DNA of 6,521 bases from an uncultured Selenomonadales bacterium (GCA_946543495.1 CAMNLS010000073.1:1-6521); one strand, 5' to 3'; shown: positions 1 to 6,521, numbered from the stretch's first letter. Notes: generated by a model not told the origin, from the letters alone. A program made the numbers and translations.

Positions 1-718
1 ACGGGAAGCCGCGATAAATTTCAAAGCCGCGAGCAACGTAAGTTATAATCTCGGTGCCTTCGGGCAGATTCAATTTAACGTCGTCAAGCACAAGACCTGG
101 ACGCTTGCCGCTTGGGTCGGGCGAACAAAATCTGGTATCAATGCCTTCGTGAATTATGTTGAGCTTAGGTTTGTATTCTTCGGGGAACTGGTCGTATTGC
201 CACTTAGTCGGACAAATGCCCGCGTCGCACAGCTCCAAATTCATTAAGTGATGAGCATTGCGCGTGCGAATTGAAATGCGGTTGCCAATTTGCGGAACTT
301 CATCTGGCCACCAATAACAGTCGCTGTCCTCAACGAGATAATACCATTCAAAGTAACCCATGATTGGGACTTTAGGATACATGTCCTTGCAATAGAGAGT
401 GGAGCCCCAACCCGTATGACCGATTATCACATCGGGTCTAACGTTCTTTTCTCTGGCGAGCCACTCCATAGCCCGAAGAACCGCTTGTCCTTCAACGACA
501 GCTTCAGCTGCAGGGCGCAAAGGTCCGCAGGTCTTAATCCAATCTTCCGCCTTTTCGTCTGGCTTGGGATAAAGGGCAAGTGTCACGTTCTTAAGTTGTG
601 CATTGATTGAATTCTCTTTGGACAGGAAGTACACGTCGTTTTCGGGATTGCTTGCAAGGTAAGGCGCAAGGTTCAGATACTGCGCGGGGAAGGAAGGGTG
701 CAGAACAAAAATATTCAC
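1..718 (-). CDS. Glycosyltransferase, family 4 type, N-terminal 239 residues (3' end beyond window)
   Basis: Probable cytosolic GT-B glycosyltransferase that moves a sugar from an activated donor to a protein or glycan acceptor. My translation of the minus strand is open from the GTG at 718-716 to the window edge. It begins MNIFVLHPSFPAQY, the typical first strand and loop of this group. Other recognisable family blocks are GHTGWGSTLY (100-109), GYFEWYY (121-127), CPTKWQYDQFP (169-179), IIHEGIDT (188-195) and YVARGFEIYRGFP (227-239). These match the N-terminal region I know as Glyco_trans_4_3 (PF12000). The C-terminal nucleotide-sugar-binding half (Glycos_transf_1) should lie beyond base 1. 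The gene starts 18 bases after ABC protein 2, with its ribosome binding site in that gap, so it is probably co-transcribed with the secretion genes. GTG is the only plausible start after the in-frame stop at 739-737. No signal peptide or membrane span is visible. Donor, acceptor and linkage cannot be read from the sequence; cargo glycosylation is inferred from context only. Confidence 0.9.
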   Translation of the reverse strand, partial: MNIFVLHPSFPAQYLNLAPYLASNPENDVYFLSKENSINAQLKNVTLALYPKPDEKAEDWIKTCGPLRPAAEAVVEGQAVLRAMEWLAREKNVRPDVIIGHTGWGSTLYCKDMYPKVPIMGYFEWYYLVEDSDCYWWPDEVPQIGNRISIRTRNAHHLMNLELCDAGICPTKWQYDQFPEEYKPKLNIIHEGIDTRFCSPDPSGKRPGLVLDDVKLNLPEGTEIITYVARGFEIYRGFP

Positions 719-729
719 GGTAAGAATCG

Positions 730-735
730 CTCCTT
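730..735 (-). promoter_or_regulatory. Ribosome binding site of the glycosyltransferase (AAGGAG)
   Basis: The minus strand reads AAGGAG, then 11 bases, then the GTG at 718-716. The site begins just after the TAA stop of ABC protein 2 (739-737), inside the 18-base gap. It decides the start: between that stop, which is in the same frame, and the GTG there is no ATG, and the translation from the GTG begins with the family's expected N-terminus. Confidence 0.75.
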
Positions 736-736
736 T

Positions 737-3013
737 TTACATCATCTGCGCTTGGTGAAGTTTTGCATAGACACCGTTGCGCTTCATTAACTCATCGTGA
801 GTGCCCGCCTCGATTATGCGCCCCTTGTCGATGACAATAATCGCATCACAGTCACGAACGGTCGACAAGCGGTGCGCGATCATCAGCATCGTGCGCCCGC
901 GAGAAATCGGCTCAATATTATTCATGATGATATTTTCTGATTCGTAATCAAGAGCACTGGTTGCCTCGTCGAAAATGATAATTCGTGGATTGGATAGCAA
1001 GGCACGAGCAATCGCAATTCTTTGACGTTGCCCGCCGCTTAAAAGACTGCCGCGTTCACCGACAAAAGTTTCATAACCGTTTTGGAATTGATTAATAAAT
1101 TCTTCTGCACCAGCCAAACGAGCCGCATTAATAACTTCTTCATGCGTGGCATTTGGGCAGGCAACGCGAATATTTTCTTCAATCGTGCCGCTGAAAAGTT
1201 TACTATCCTGCAACACGACGCCGATTTGACGACGAAGCCAAGCCGGTTCAACTTGAGCGATGTCAACGCCATCAATCATAATTCGTCCCGTGTCTGGCAA
1301 GTAAAGCCGTTGAATTAATTTAGTCAACGTCGACTTACCGGAGCCCGAACGCCCGACGATGCCGACTTTCATGCCGGCGGGAATTCTTATGTTGACGTTA
1401 TCAAGAACTCTGCCGCCCTCTTCGGTGTAGCTGAATGCTAACTTTTCCAACGCAATTTCGCCGCGCAAGCTGGGAAGTGTCGTGCGGGAAGGATTGAACG
1501 CCGGCTCGGTATCTTCGTCCATGATGTCCGCCATTCTTTCCATAGAAACGCGAATTTTTTGGAAGTCTTGCCATTGATTAATCAAGCGCATAATCGGTCC
1601 GATTAACTGTCCGGCAATCATTTGGAACGCTATCAATTCACCGACAGTAATATCGCCTTCCATGACGTAATAAGCACCAACCCAGAGAATTACAAGGTTG
1701 AACATGCTAAAGAAGAAAGTGCCGATTGAATTTGCAACGTTCGCCACATTAACGACATCAAGAGAGGCTCTGACCAAACGAGCAAGTACTTCTTCATAGC
1801 GGCGAATAAAATGATTCTCAACACTAGTTGCTTTAACCGTATGAATACCGGTTATTGTTTCGATAAGGAAGGAACGATTCTCGCTGGCGATTAAGAATCT
1901 TTCATTAATCAAGCGTTTGAATATCGGCGCAACGATTAAATTCAGGAGAACGAACAGCGGAATCATACAGAGGACAACGGCACTTAGTATCCAGCTGTAA
2001 TAGATAAACATGACCGCGATATAAATCATCGCAAAGACAATATCAAGGATAATCATAAGGCTGTTGTTCGTCATAAAGCCGCGCAATGTTTCAAGCTCGC
2101 CGACACGGGAGACAACGTCACCGACTTGCCACTTTTGGAAATAGCTTATGGGCAGTGCGGTAATATTTTTGTAAAGGCGCGAACTCAATACAACGTCCAT
2201 CTTGCTTGTAATATTCGCGAAAAGATAATCTCGCAAGCCGGACATAACTTGTTGGAAGAGCGTACAAAGAACCATGCCAAGTACGAGAATATCCAATGCC
2301 TCAGCTGCTCTGTGCACCAACACTTTATCAATGATATTTTGTACAAAGAACGGTGACGCCAAGCCTAACAGTTGCAATATTAACGACAAGAACAAAACAT
2401 TTTGCCATAAGGGTAAGTACTTCGCCATGACTGGTACAAACCACTTAAGACCGAACTTACTTTTATTTTTATCGAGTTCGTAACGACGAGTAAAAAGTAT
2501 TGCGTCGCCTGTCCAGTCCATCAGCAATTTATAACGGTCGACTTTAACGGGCTGTTGTGAGAAGGCAGGATCCATTACATAGATATTGCCTTCGCGGATT
2601 GTCGTGATGACGACGCTTCTGCCCGAATGCAACTTGATTAAGACGGGATAAACAAGCCTATCCAAATCCGCCTCTTTTAAGCCTTTATACATCTTAGCTT
2701 TCAATTTCAATTCGCGGGCAGCTCTTACAAGCAACATAAAATCTACGCTACCCTCTTGCAAAACGTAAGCGCGTTCAAGTTGGCGATAATCGGCTGGAAT
2801 GTTGTAATATTTAGCTATGGCTACAAGGCAAGCAAGCCCCGTGTCGATACCATTGACAATACCGCCGTCTTCAGACTTTTTAACGTCGGTATCGAGTTGA
2901 CCGGGCTTTGCTTTGTCGATAGGGACTTTCTTTGGTTCAATCTTGCCGATAGATTGACCTTTGGAAGACATCAATTTTCTATCGTCGGGAGTTTGATTTT
3001 TATTTTCTGCCAT
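737..3013 (-). CDS. Type I secretion ABC transporter 2 (HlyB/RtxE-like), with C39-like domain lacking the catalytic Cys and His
   Basis: Inner-membrane exporter subunit that uses ATP to push an unfolded protein through a T1SS channel. Residues 1-50 are a hydrophilic Lys-rich tail. Residues 51-180 are a C39-like domain in which the DCG of true peptidases reads DTG (T58), the His position is S133, and the Asp (D148) remains. Six membrane spans lie at about 200-228, 239-258, 319-339, 341-365, 424-451 and 456-477. The ATPase domain has Walker A GRSGSGKST (554-562), Q-loop Q602, signature LSGGQ (658-662), Walker B IIIFDE (678-683), D-loop SALD (686-689) and H-loop H714. All are intact, so hydrolysis is expected. 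The length is slightly above the roughly 700 aa usual for HlyB-type proteins because of the N-terminal tail. The ATG at 3013 follows the adaptor stop by 3 bases with a good ribosome binding site. Family assignment is firm; the role as partner of ABC protein 1 in a mixed dimer is inference from the rtxBDE-like order. Confidence 0.96.
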   Translation of the reverse strand: MAENKNQTPDDRKLMSSKGQSIGKIEPKKVPIDKAKPGQLDTDVKKSEDGGIVNGIDTGLACLVAIAKYYNIPADYRQLERAYVLQEGSVDFMLLVRAARELKLKAKMYKGLKEADLDRLVYPVLIKLHSGRSVVITTIREGNIYVMDPAFSQQPVKVDRYKLLMDWTGDAILFTRRYELDKNKSKFGLKWFVPVMAKYLPLWQNVLFLSLILQLLGLASPFFVQNIIDKVLVHRAAEALDILVLGMVLCTLFQQVMSGLRDYLFANITSKMDVVLSSRLYKNITALPISYFQKWQVGDVVSRVGELETLRGFMTNNSLMIILDIVFAMIYIAVMFIYYSWILSAVVLCMIPLFVLLNLIVAPIFKRLINERFLIASENRSFLIETITGIHTVKATSVENHFIRRYEEVLARLVRASLDVVNVANVANSIGTFFFSMFNLVILWVGAYYVMEGDITVGELIAFQMIAGQLIGPIMRLINQWQDFQKIRVSMERMADIMDEDTEPAFNPSRTTLPSLRGEIALEKLAFSYTEEGGRVLDNVNIRIPAGMKVGIVGRSGSGKSTLTKLIQRLYLPDTGRIMIDGVDIAQVEPAWLRRQIGVVLQDSKLFSGTIEENIRVACPNATHEEVINAARLAGAEEFINQFQNGYETFVGERGSLLSGGQRQRIAIARALLSNPRIIIFDEATSALDYESENIIMNNIEPISRGRTMLMIAHRLSTVRDCDAIIVIDKGRIIEAGTHDELMKRNGVYAKLHQAQMM
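936..976. repeat. Diverged paralogous segment, copy in ABC protein 2 (Walker B region)
   Basis: This 41-base stretch matches 4583-4623 at 36 of 41 positions by my count, in the same orientation. It encodes the end of Walker B and the D-loop (about I680 to E693). All five differences fall at third codon positions. It reflects common descent of the two ATPase domains under strong protein constraint, not a mobile or regulatory repeat. Confidence 0.6.
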
Positions 3014-3016
3014 AAA

Positions 3017-4372
3017 TTAACGCTCCCTTAAAGCTTCGGAAGTATAGCGACGGAATGGATCAAGGAAGAAGTCAATGATTCTCTTTTCTTTGATTTTAAT
3101 TTCCGCGCTAACGTTCATGCCGACTTCGAGTTTTGCCGGTTGTCCATAGATATTTATATCGTTACTTGTCGGGTCGAGTAGGAGCTTGTATTTTTTATCG
3201 CGCTGAGGGTCGTTCGGTTCGTTTACAGCGTCCGCGCCTATCTCCATGACTTCAGCCTTATACATGCCGAACTTTTGGAAATTGAATGTCTCAACTTTAA
3301 CCTCTGCCTCTTGACCGACTTTGATAAAGCCTATGTCCTTGTTATCTGCGTAGACTTCAAATTCAAGCTTGACATCTTCGGGGACGATTTGCATTAAAGG
3401 CTGAGCATCCGTCACGATACCGCCGAGCGTGTGGATATTCAAGTTGTAAACTCTTCCGGACGTTGGCGCATAAATCGTTGCCATGCGCGAATCTTCGTCT
3501 GCTTTTTTAATTGCCTCACTAACGGAGTAATATTCTTTCTTTGCCTCGACGAGTGCCGTCATTATATCCTTGTGATAAGCGGCGTCGACGTTTGCTAAGT
3601 TTTGTTGAGCCTCGGCGATTTCTGCTTTAATGCTGTTAATTGAATCAAGTTCCGCCTGAGCATTTTTAGCATATTCAATCGTCTTGCTTTGCTGTTCAAG
3701 AAGTTGGAATTGGGAAATAGCATTTTGCTCACTCAAGTCAATGAGACGCGACTCTTTCTCTTCTTCGATAGCCAAAACTTGCGCATATTTTTCGTAGGTT
3801 GCCTGAGTTGCTTGCAGTCTTGCTATCTTTTGATTGATAACGTCCACGCGGCTTTGGCGTTGCGTATTGTAGTCCGATATGCGACTCTGATAAAGAGCCA
3901 TCTCAGCCGCCAAATCGTGCGCCTCAAGGTCGGGGTCTTCTTCTGGAACAAAAGGTTGTTGCGTGAGTTCTGCCGTTAAGCGTTGAATATCAAGCTTATA
4001 ATAGGCGGCGCGTTTCTTTAGGCTGTCATAATCGGCGGTAGTAGTCGTAGGATCTAAGACAACAAGCACGTCGCCTTCCTGAACGAGTTGCCCTTCCTCG
4101 ACGTTAATTTCTTTGACAATGCCTTTGTTCTTAACTTGAACGGTTTTAATCTGCCCCGTGGGAATGACCTTGCCCGCCGCAACCGCGACTTCGTTAATGT
4201 GTCCTAGAATTGACCAAGCTAACGCGACGACCACTAAAAGCAAAATCGTCCACATAACAAGCCGTCCTGTCGGTGAAGGAGGAGTTTCCGTCACTTCCAG
4301 TATCGCTGGCAAGAATTCAGTTTCTTTTTCTACTTCTTCCCCGCGAGTGAGCCATTTAAAAAATTTTTTCAT
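3017..4372 (-). CDS. HlyD-family type I secretion membrane fusion protein (periplasmic adaptor)
   Basis: Adaptor that joins the inner-membrane ABC pair to an outer-membrane TolC-type channel. A cytoplasmic tail (1-36) contains FLPAILEVTETPPSPTGR (20-37), a conserved stretch of HlyD proteins. One membrane span follows at about 38-58. The first lipoyl half is at about 73-107 (VKEINVEEGQLVQEGDVLV at 86-104). A long alpha-helical hairpin rich in Gln, Glu, Ala and Lys covers about 112-295. The second lipoyl half begins at YAPTSGRV (301-308), and a beta-barrel follows at about 335-430. The end, DFFLDPFRRYTSEALRER (434-451), resembles the C-terminus of E. coli HlyD. At 209-220 the sequence fits RxxxLxxxxxxS, the pattern at the TolC-contacting hairpin tip of adaptors. 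At 451 aa it is near the usual family length. It sits between the two ABC genes, with 5 and 3 bases of spacing, as rtxD does between rtxB and rtxE. Family is firm; the substrate is unknown. Confidence 0.96.
   Translation of the reverse strand: MKKFFKWLTRGEEVEKETEFLPAILEVTETPPSPTGRLVMWTILLLVVVALAWSILGHINEVAVAAGKVIPTGQIKTVQVKNKGIVKEINVEEGQLVQEGDVLVVLDPTTTTADYDSLKKRAAYYKLDIQRLTAELTQQPFVPEEDPDLEAHDLAAEMALYQSRISDYNTQRQSRVDVINQKIARLQATQATYEKYAQVLAIEEEKESRLIDLSEQNAISQFQLLEQQSKTIEYAKNAQAELDSINSIKAEIAEAQQNLANVDAAYHKDIMTALVEAKKEYYSVSEAIKKADEDSRMATIYAPTSGRVYNLNIHTLGGIVTDAQPLMQIVPEDVKLEFEVYADNKDIGFIKVGQEAEVKVETFNFQKFGMYKAEVMEIGADAVNEPNDPQRDKKYKLLLDPTSNDINIYGQPAKLEVGMNVSAEIKIKEKRIIDFFLDPFRRYTSEALRER
3023..3029 (-). 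promoter_or_regulatory. Ribosome binding site of ABC protein 2 (AAGGGAG)
   Basis: The minus strand reads AAGGGAG, then 9 bases, then the ATG at 3013-3011. The site lies inside the last codons of the adaptor gene, whose TAA stop is at 3019-3017. Only 3 bases separate stop and start, so terminating ribosomes are likely to restart here, which would keep adaptor and ABC protein 2 levels linked. Confidence 0.75.
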
Positions 4373-4377
4373 TGTGT

Positions 4378-6513
4378 CTACCCTCTGCTTTCTTGCTGAT
4401 CGTAAAGATAACGATAGAGTCCGCCAAGTGCCATTAATTGTTCATGCGTGCCGCTCTCGACGATTTCGCCTTTGTCGATAACAATAATTTTATCGCAACG
4501 ACGCACCGCGCTCAATCTGTGAGCAATGATAAGCATCGTCCGTCTCTCTCCGATTGCTCCCATATTGTTAAATATGATTCTTTCTGATTCGTAGTCGAGG
4601 GCACTAGTTGCCTCATCGAAAATCAAAACAGGCGGGTCGGAAAGCAATGCGCGAGCAATAGCCACACGTTGACGTTGACCGCCAGAAAGAGAATCGCCGC
4701 GTTCACCAACCTTAGTATCGTAACCTTCTTTGAGTTCCAAAATAAAATCGTGAGCACCAGCAAGCCTTGCCGCACGAATAATTTCGTCCATAGTAGCAGT
4801 TGGGCGGCTTATTGCAATGTTATCGCGAACACTGGAATTGAAAAGGTAATTCTCCTGCATGACAACCCCAACTTGCTCTCTAAGCCACGAAAGATTAGCC
4901 TCGCGGGTATTGACGCCGCCTACAGTAACACTACCTTCTTCGGGAATGTAGAGGTTTTGTACTAAGTTCGTCAGCGTGGATTTGCCGGAACCTGAACGCC
5001 CGACGATTCCAATTTTTTGACCAGGCAGGACAGTCAGATTTATATTCTTCAAGACGAGCGGCAAGTCAACACGATATCGGAAGGAAACGTTCTTAAACTC
5101 AATCGCACCATCAATTCTTTCGTCTCCGCGCTTGCCCATCTCGTGAATAATAGGCTCCATTGGCGTATTTAAAATGTCACCGACCATGTTGAGCCCCATT
5201 CTTAACATAAATAAATCCCACCACATCATCAAGAGCTTTGTTAATGGGCCTGTTGCCTGTCGCGAAATCATTTGGAAAGCGATTAATTGACCGAGAGTAA
5301 ATTCGCCGTTCATGACCATATTACCGCCGTACCAAAGGATTCCAAGCGTTACTATCCCATCGGAAACTCCTCTGTAGCCGCCAAGAAACACCATGAATTT
5401 TCTCATCTCAAACATTTTGCGAACATAACGAGATGTAAGAGTTTCCCATTTATTGTTTGTTTGAGGCTCTATAGCCAATGCCTTAACCGTTTCAATACTT
5501 GTAATTGATTCGATCATGAACGCTTGCATTGCTATTCTTGCTTGAAAAATACCGCCTACTTTTTTCAGGAGTATTGGCATGGCTGCAATTTGAACTGAAT
5601 ATAGCGGAACCAATAACAATGCTATTAAAGTCAATGGCACCGAATACCACAACATGAAGGCTACAAATATTACGGAAAATAAAACATCGAGTACTGCCAT
5701 TAAGCCGGGGCCAGTAAAAAAGTTACGAACTCTTTCGAGCATATCAATACGGTAAAGTAATTCGCCAACACGTCTGTTTTCGTAATAAGGTAAAGGTAAA
5801 GAAATTAAGTGGCGAAATAATCGTGTTCCCAAAATAGCATCTAGCTTATTTGTCGTGTGATTAAGTATATAGGTTTTCAATGCAGTTAGAAGTGCTTGCA
5901 TTGCGAAGAAGAGCACCATGCTATAACCTATAACTGTAAGTGTAGATAAGCCGTTGTTACCTATAACTTTATCAATTATAACCTGCGTAATGAGTGGGAA
6001 GACAATTCCCATTACCTGAAGGAATAACGATGCCGCTACCACTTCCAAAAGCGGTTTTTTGTAACGCTTAATAATCTTCCAGAACCAGTCAATGTTGTAT
6101 TTTTTCTTTATGTAAGCCCAATTAAACGCCGCAGAGAATATCATCATCTCTTTTGACCAATTTTCCAAGAATTCCTTCATTGGAATAGCTTGTGGCTTGT
6201 TTTCTCGCGGGTCAATCGCCAATACAACTTCGTCGTTAGTGCTACCGATTGCGATATAAGCCCCATCATTCATCCTAACAATGGCAGGATATTCAATCGA
6301 GCGGAACTCATCAACAGTTGGATGAATAATTGTACTGTTTAGTTTATATTTTTTTGCCAGCTTCTGAAGTTTTTCCCAGTTCAAGCGATCATCCGTTTCG
6401 GGGTTTTCTTCATAAATTTTTTGCAAGTCCTTAACCCCGAAGTGTTGCAAGACTTTTATCATGGAGATTATCCCCGTCCTATCCTTGGGCGGCGAGGATT
6501 TGTTTTCAGGCAT
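4378..6513 (-). CDS. Type I secretion ABC transporter 1 (HlyB/RtxB-like), with C39-like domain lacking the catalytic Cys and His
   Basis: Inner-membrane ATP-driven protein exporter subunit. Residues 11-135 are a diverged C39-like domain. Aligning RTGIISMIKVLQHFGV (12-27) with the matching helix of ABC protein 2 puts T13 at the catalytic Cys position. Y86 replaces the His, while D101 is kept, so no peptidase activity is expected. Six membrane spans lie at about 155-180, 189-212, 271-291, 292-316, 376-401 and 407-428. The ATPase domain is complete: Walker A GRSGSGKST (505-513), Q553, LSGGQ (609-613), Walker B VLIFDE (629-634), SALD (637-640) and H665. The length is usual for the family. The ATG at 6513 is only 8 bases from the window edge, so its ribosome binding site cannot be seen and the frame stays open upstream. 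The start is supported by a similar opening in ABC protein 2 (MPENK here, MAENK there). The gene ends 5 bases before the adaptor. Promoter and any earlier operon genes lie outside the window. Confidence 0.95.
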   Translation of the reverse strand: MPENKSSPPKDRTGIISMIKVLQHFGVKDLQKIYEENPETDDRLNWEKLQKLAKKYKLNSTIIHPTVDEFRSIEYPAIVRMNDGAYIAIGSTNDEVVLAIDPRENKPQAIPMKEFLENWSKEMMIFSAAFNWAYIKKKYNIDWFWKIIKRYKKPLLEVVAASLFLQVMGIVFPLITQVIIDKVIGNNGLSTLTVIGYSMVLFFAMQALLTALKTYILNHTTNKLDAILGTRLFRHLISLPLPYYENRRVGELLYRIDMLERVRNFFTGPGLMAVLDVLFSVIFVAFMLWYSVPLTLIALLLVPLYSVQIAAMPILLKKVGGIFQARIAMQAFMIESITSIETVKALAIEPQTNNKWETLTSRYVRKMFEMRKFMVFLGGYRGVSDGIVTLGILWYGGNMVMNGEFTLGQLIAFQMISRQATGPLTKLLMMWWDLFMLRMGLNMVGDILNTPMEPIIHEMGKRGDERIDGAIEFKNVSFRYRVDLPLVLKNINLTVLPGQKIGIVGRSGSGKSTLTNLVQNLYIPEEGSVTVGGVNTREANLSWLREQVGVVMQENYLFNSSVRDNIAISRPTATMDEIIRAARLAGAHDFILELKEGYDTKVGERGDSLSGGQRQRVAIARALLSDPPVLIFDEATSALDYESERIIFNNMGAIGERRTMLIIAHRLSAVRRCDKIIVIDKGEIVESGTHEQLMALGGLYRYLYDQQESRG
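4381..4386 (-). promoter_or_regulatory. Ribosome binding site of the HlyD-family adaptor (AGAGGG)
   Basis: The minus strand reads AGAGGG, then 8 bases, then the ATG at 4372-4370. The site overlaps the final codons of ABC protein 1, whose TAG stop is at 4380-4378. The 5-base gap indicates translational coupling and supports the chosen start, which gives the usual short cytoplasmic tail of HlyD proteins. Confidence 0.7.
4583..4623. repeat. Diverged paralogous segment, copy in ABC protein 1 (Walker B region)
   Basis: Counterpart of 936-976, encoding the end of Walker B and the D-loop of ABC protein 1 (about I631 to E644). The Walker A region (near 4980-5015 versus 1335-1370) and the last membrane span (near 5265-5320 versus 1615-1670) also look alike between the genes at the DNA level. 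The membrane domains as a whole and the C39-like domains have diverged much further. Confidence 0.6.
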
Positions 6514-6521
6514 ATTGCATA

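Noticed and set aside
290..610. A 106-codon plus-strand open frame near the left edge
   Set aside because: The opposite strand encodes an uninterrupted glycosyltransferase with clear family motifs over the same bases. The plus-strand translation has no recognisable features.
719..736. A terminator or promoter between ABC protein 2 and the glycosyltransferase
   Set aside because: The gap is only 18 bases and is filled by the ribosome binding site. The short T-run on the plus strand (734-738) has no hairpin and is an A-run on the transcribed sense strand.
2627..2629. His129 of ABC protein 2 as the catalytic His
   Set aside because: Aligned with HlyB, the His position is four residues later, at S133. 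H129 falls in the preceding strand or turn.
2828..2830. Cys62 of ABC protein 2 (in GLACL) as the catalytic cysteine of a C39 peptidase, which would suggest a bacteriocin exporter
   Set aside because: In the C39 family the nucleophile is the Cys of DCG, four residues earlier, and that position is Thr here. The ACL cysteine is a common non-catalytic residue of the same helix. No leader-type double-Gly peptide gene is visible either.
2126..3031. Open frames of 70-90 codons on the plus strand opposite the transporter genes, with others elsewhere in the window
   Set aside because: They lie antisense to well-supported genes and show no recognisable domain or family motif. They are frame shadows of long minus-strand genes.
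6514..6521. A second ATG (6520-6518) upstream of the ABC protein 1 start
   Set aside because: It is 7 bases upstream and so out of frame with the transporter. The frame of the real gene is open to the edge, but the ATG at 6513 gives an N-terminus matching that of ABC protein 2.

Overview
The window is a single block of co-directional genes, all on the minus strand, so it reads from the high-coordinate end to the low-coordinate end. It holds three complete or near-complete genes of a type I secretion system (T1SS): an ABC transporter, a HlyD-family membrane fusion protein, and a second ABC transporter. A glycosyltransferase that runs off the left edge follows them. Gaps between genes are 5, 3 and 18 bases. 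No terminator or promoter is visible between them, so an operon is the natural reading. No RNA gene, insertion sequence, CRISPR array or long repeat was seen, and no stretch over 300 bases lacks a gene.

Layout in transcription order: 6513-4378 is ABC protein 1 (711 aa), with a degenerate C39-like domain, six membrane spans and a complete ATPase domain. 4372-3017 is the HlyD-type adaptor (451 aa), with one membrane span, lipoyl halves, a long coiled-coil hairpin and the family C-terminus. 3013-737 is ABC protein 2 (758 aa), with the same plan as ABC 1 plus a hydrophilic N-terminal insertion of about 45 residues. 718-1 is the first 239 residues of a family-4-type glycosyltransferase with a GTG start.

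The ABC-adaptor-ABC order matches the atypical T1SS known from Vibrio MARTX toxin loci (rtxB-rtxD-rtxE), where two different ATPases serve one adaptor. Both ABC proteins here have Thr where C39 peptidases have the catalytic Cys, and neither has the catalytic His. The pair should therefore bind but not cleave its cargo, as in HlyB- and LapB-type exporters of large uncleaved RTX proteins and adhesins. The adaptor has an RxxxLxxxxxxS pattern where the hairpin tip is expected, so it probably docks on a TolC-like outer-membrane channel that is not encoded here. The cargo gene is also not in the window. The coupled glycosyltransferase suggests either that the cargo is glycosylated or that the operon belongs to a larger surface-protein or surface-glycan cluster.

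The organism must have a two-membrane envelope. Mid-range base composition, Lys/Glu-rich soluble parts, and strong AGGG/GGAG-type ribosome binding sites would suit a diderm Firmicute of the Negativicutes, but this is a weak guess. A proteobacterium or another diderm cannot be excluded.
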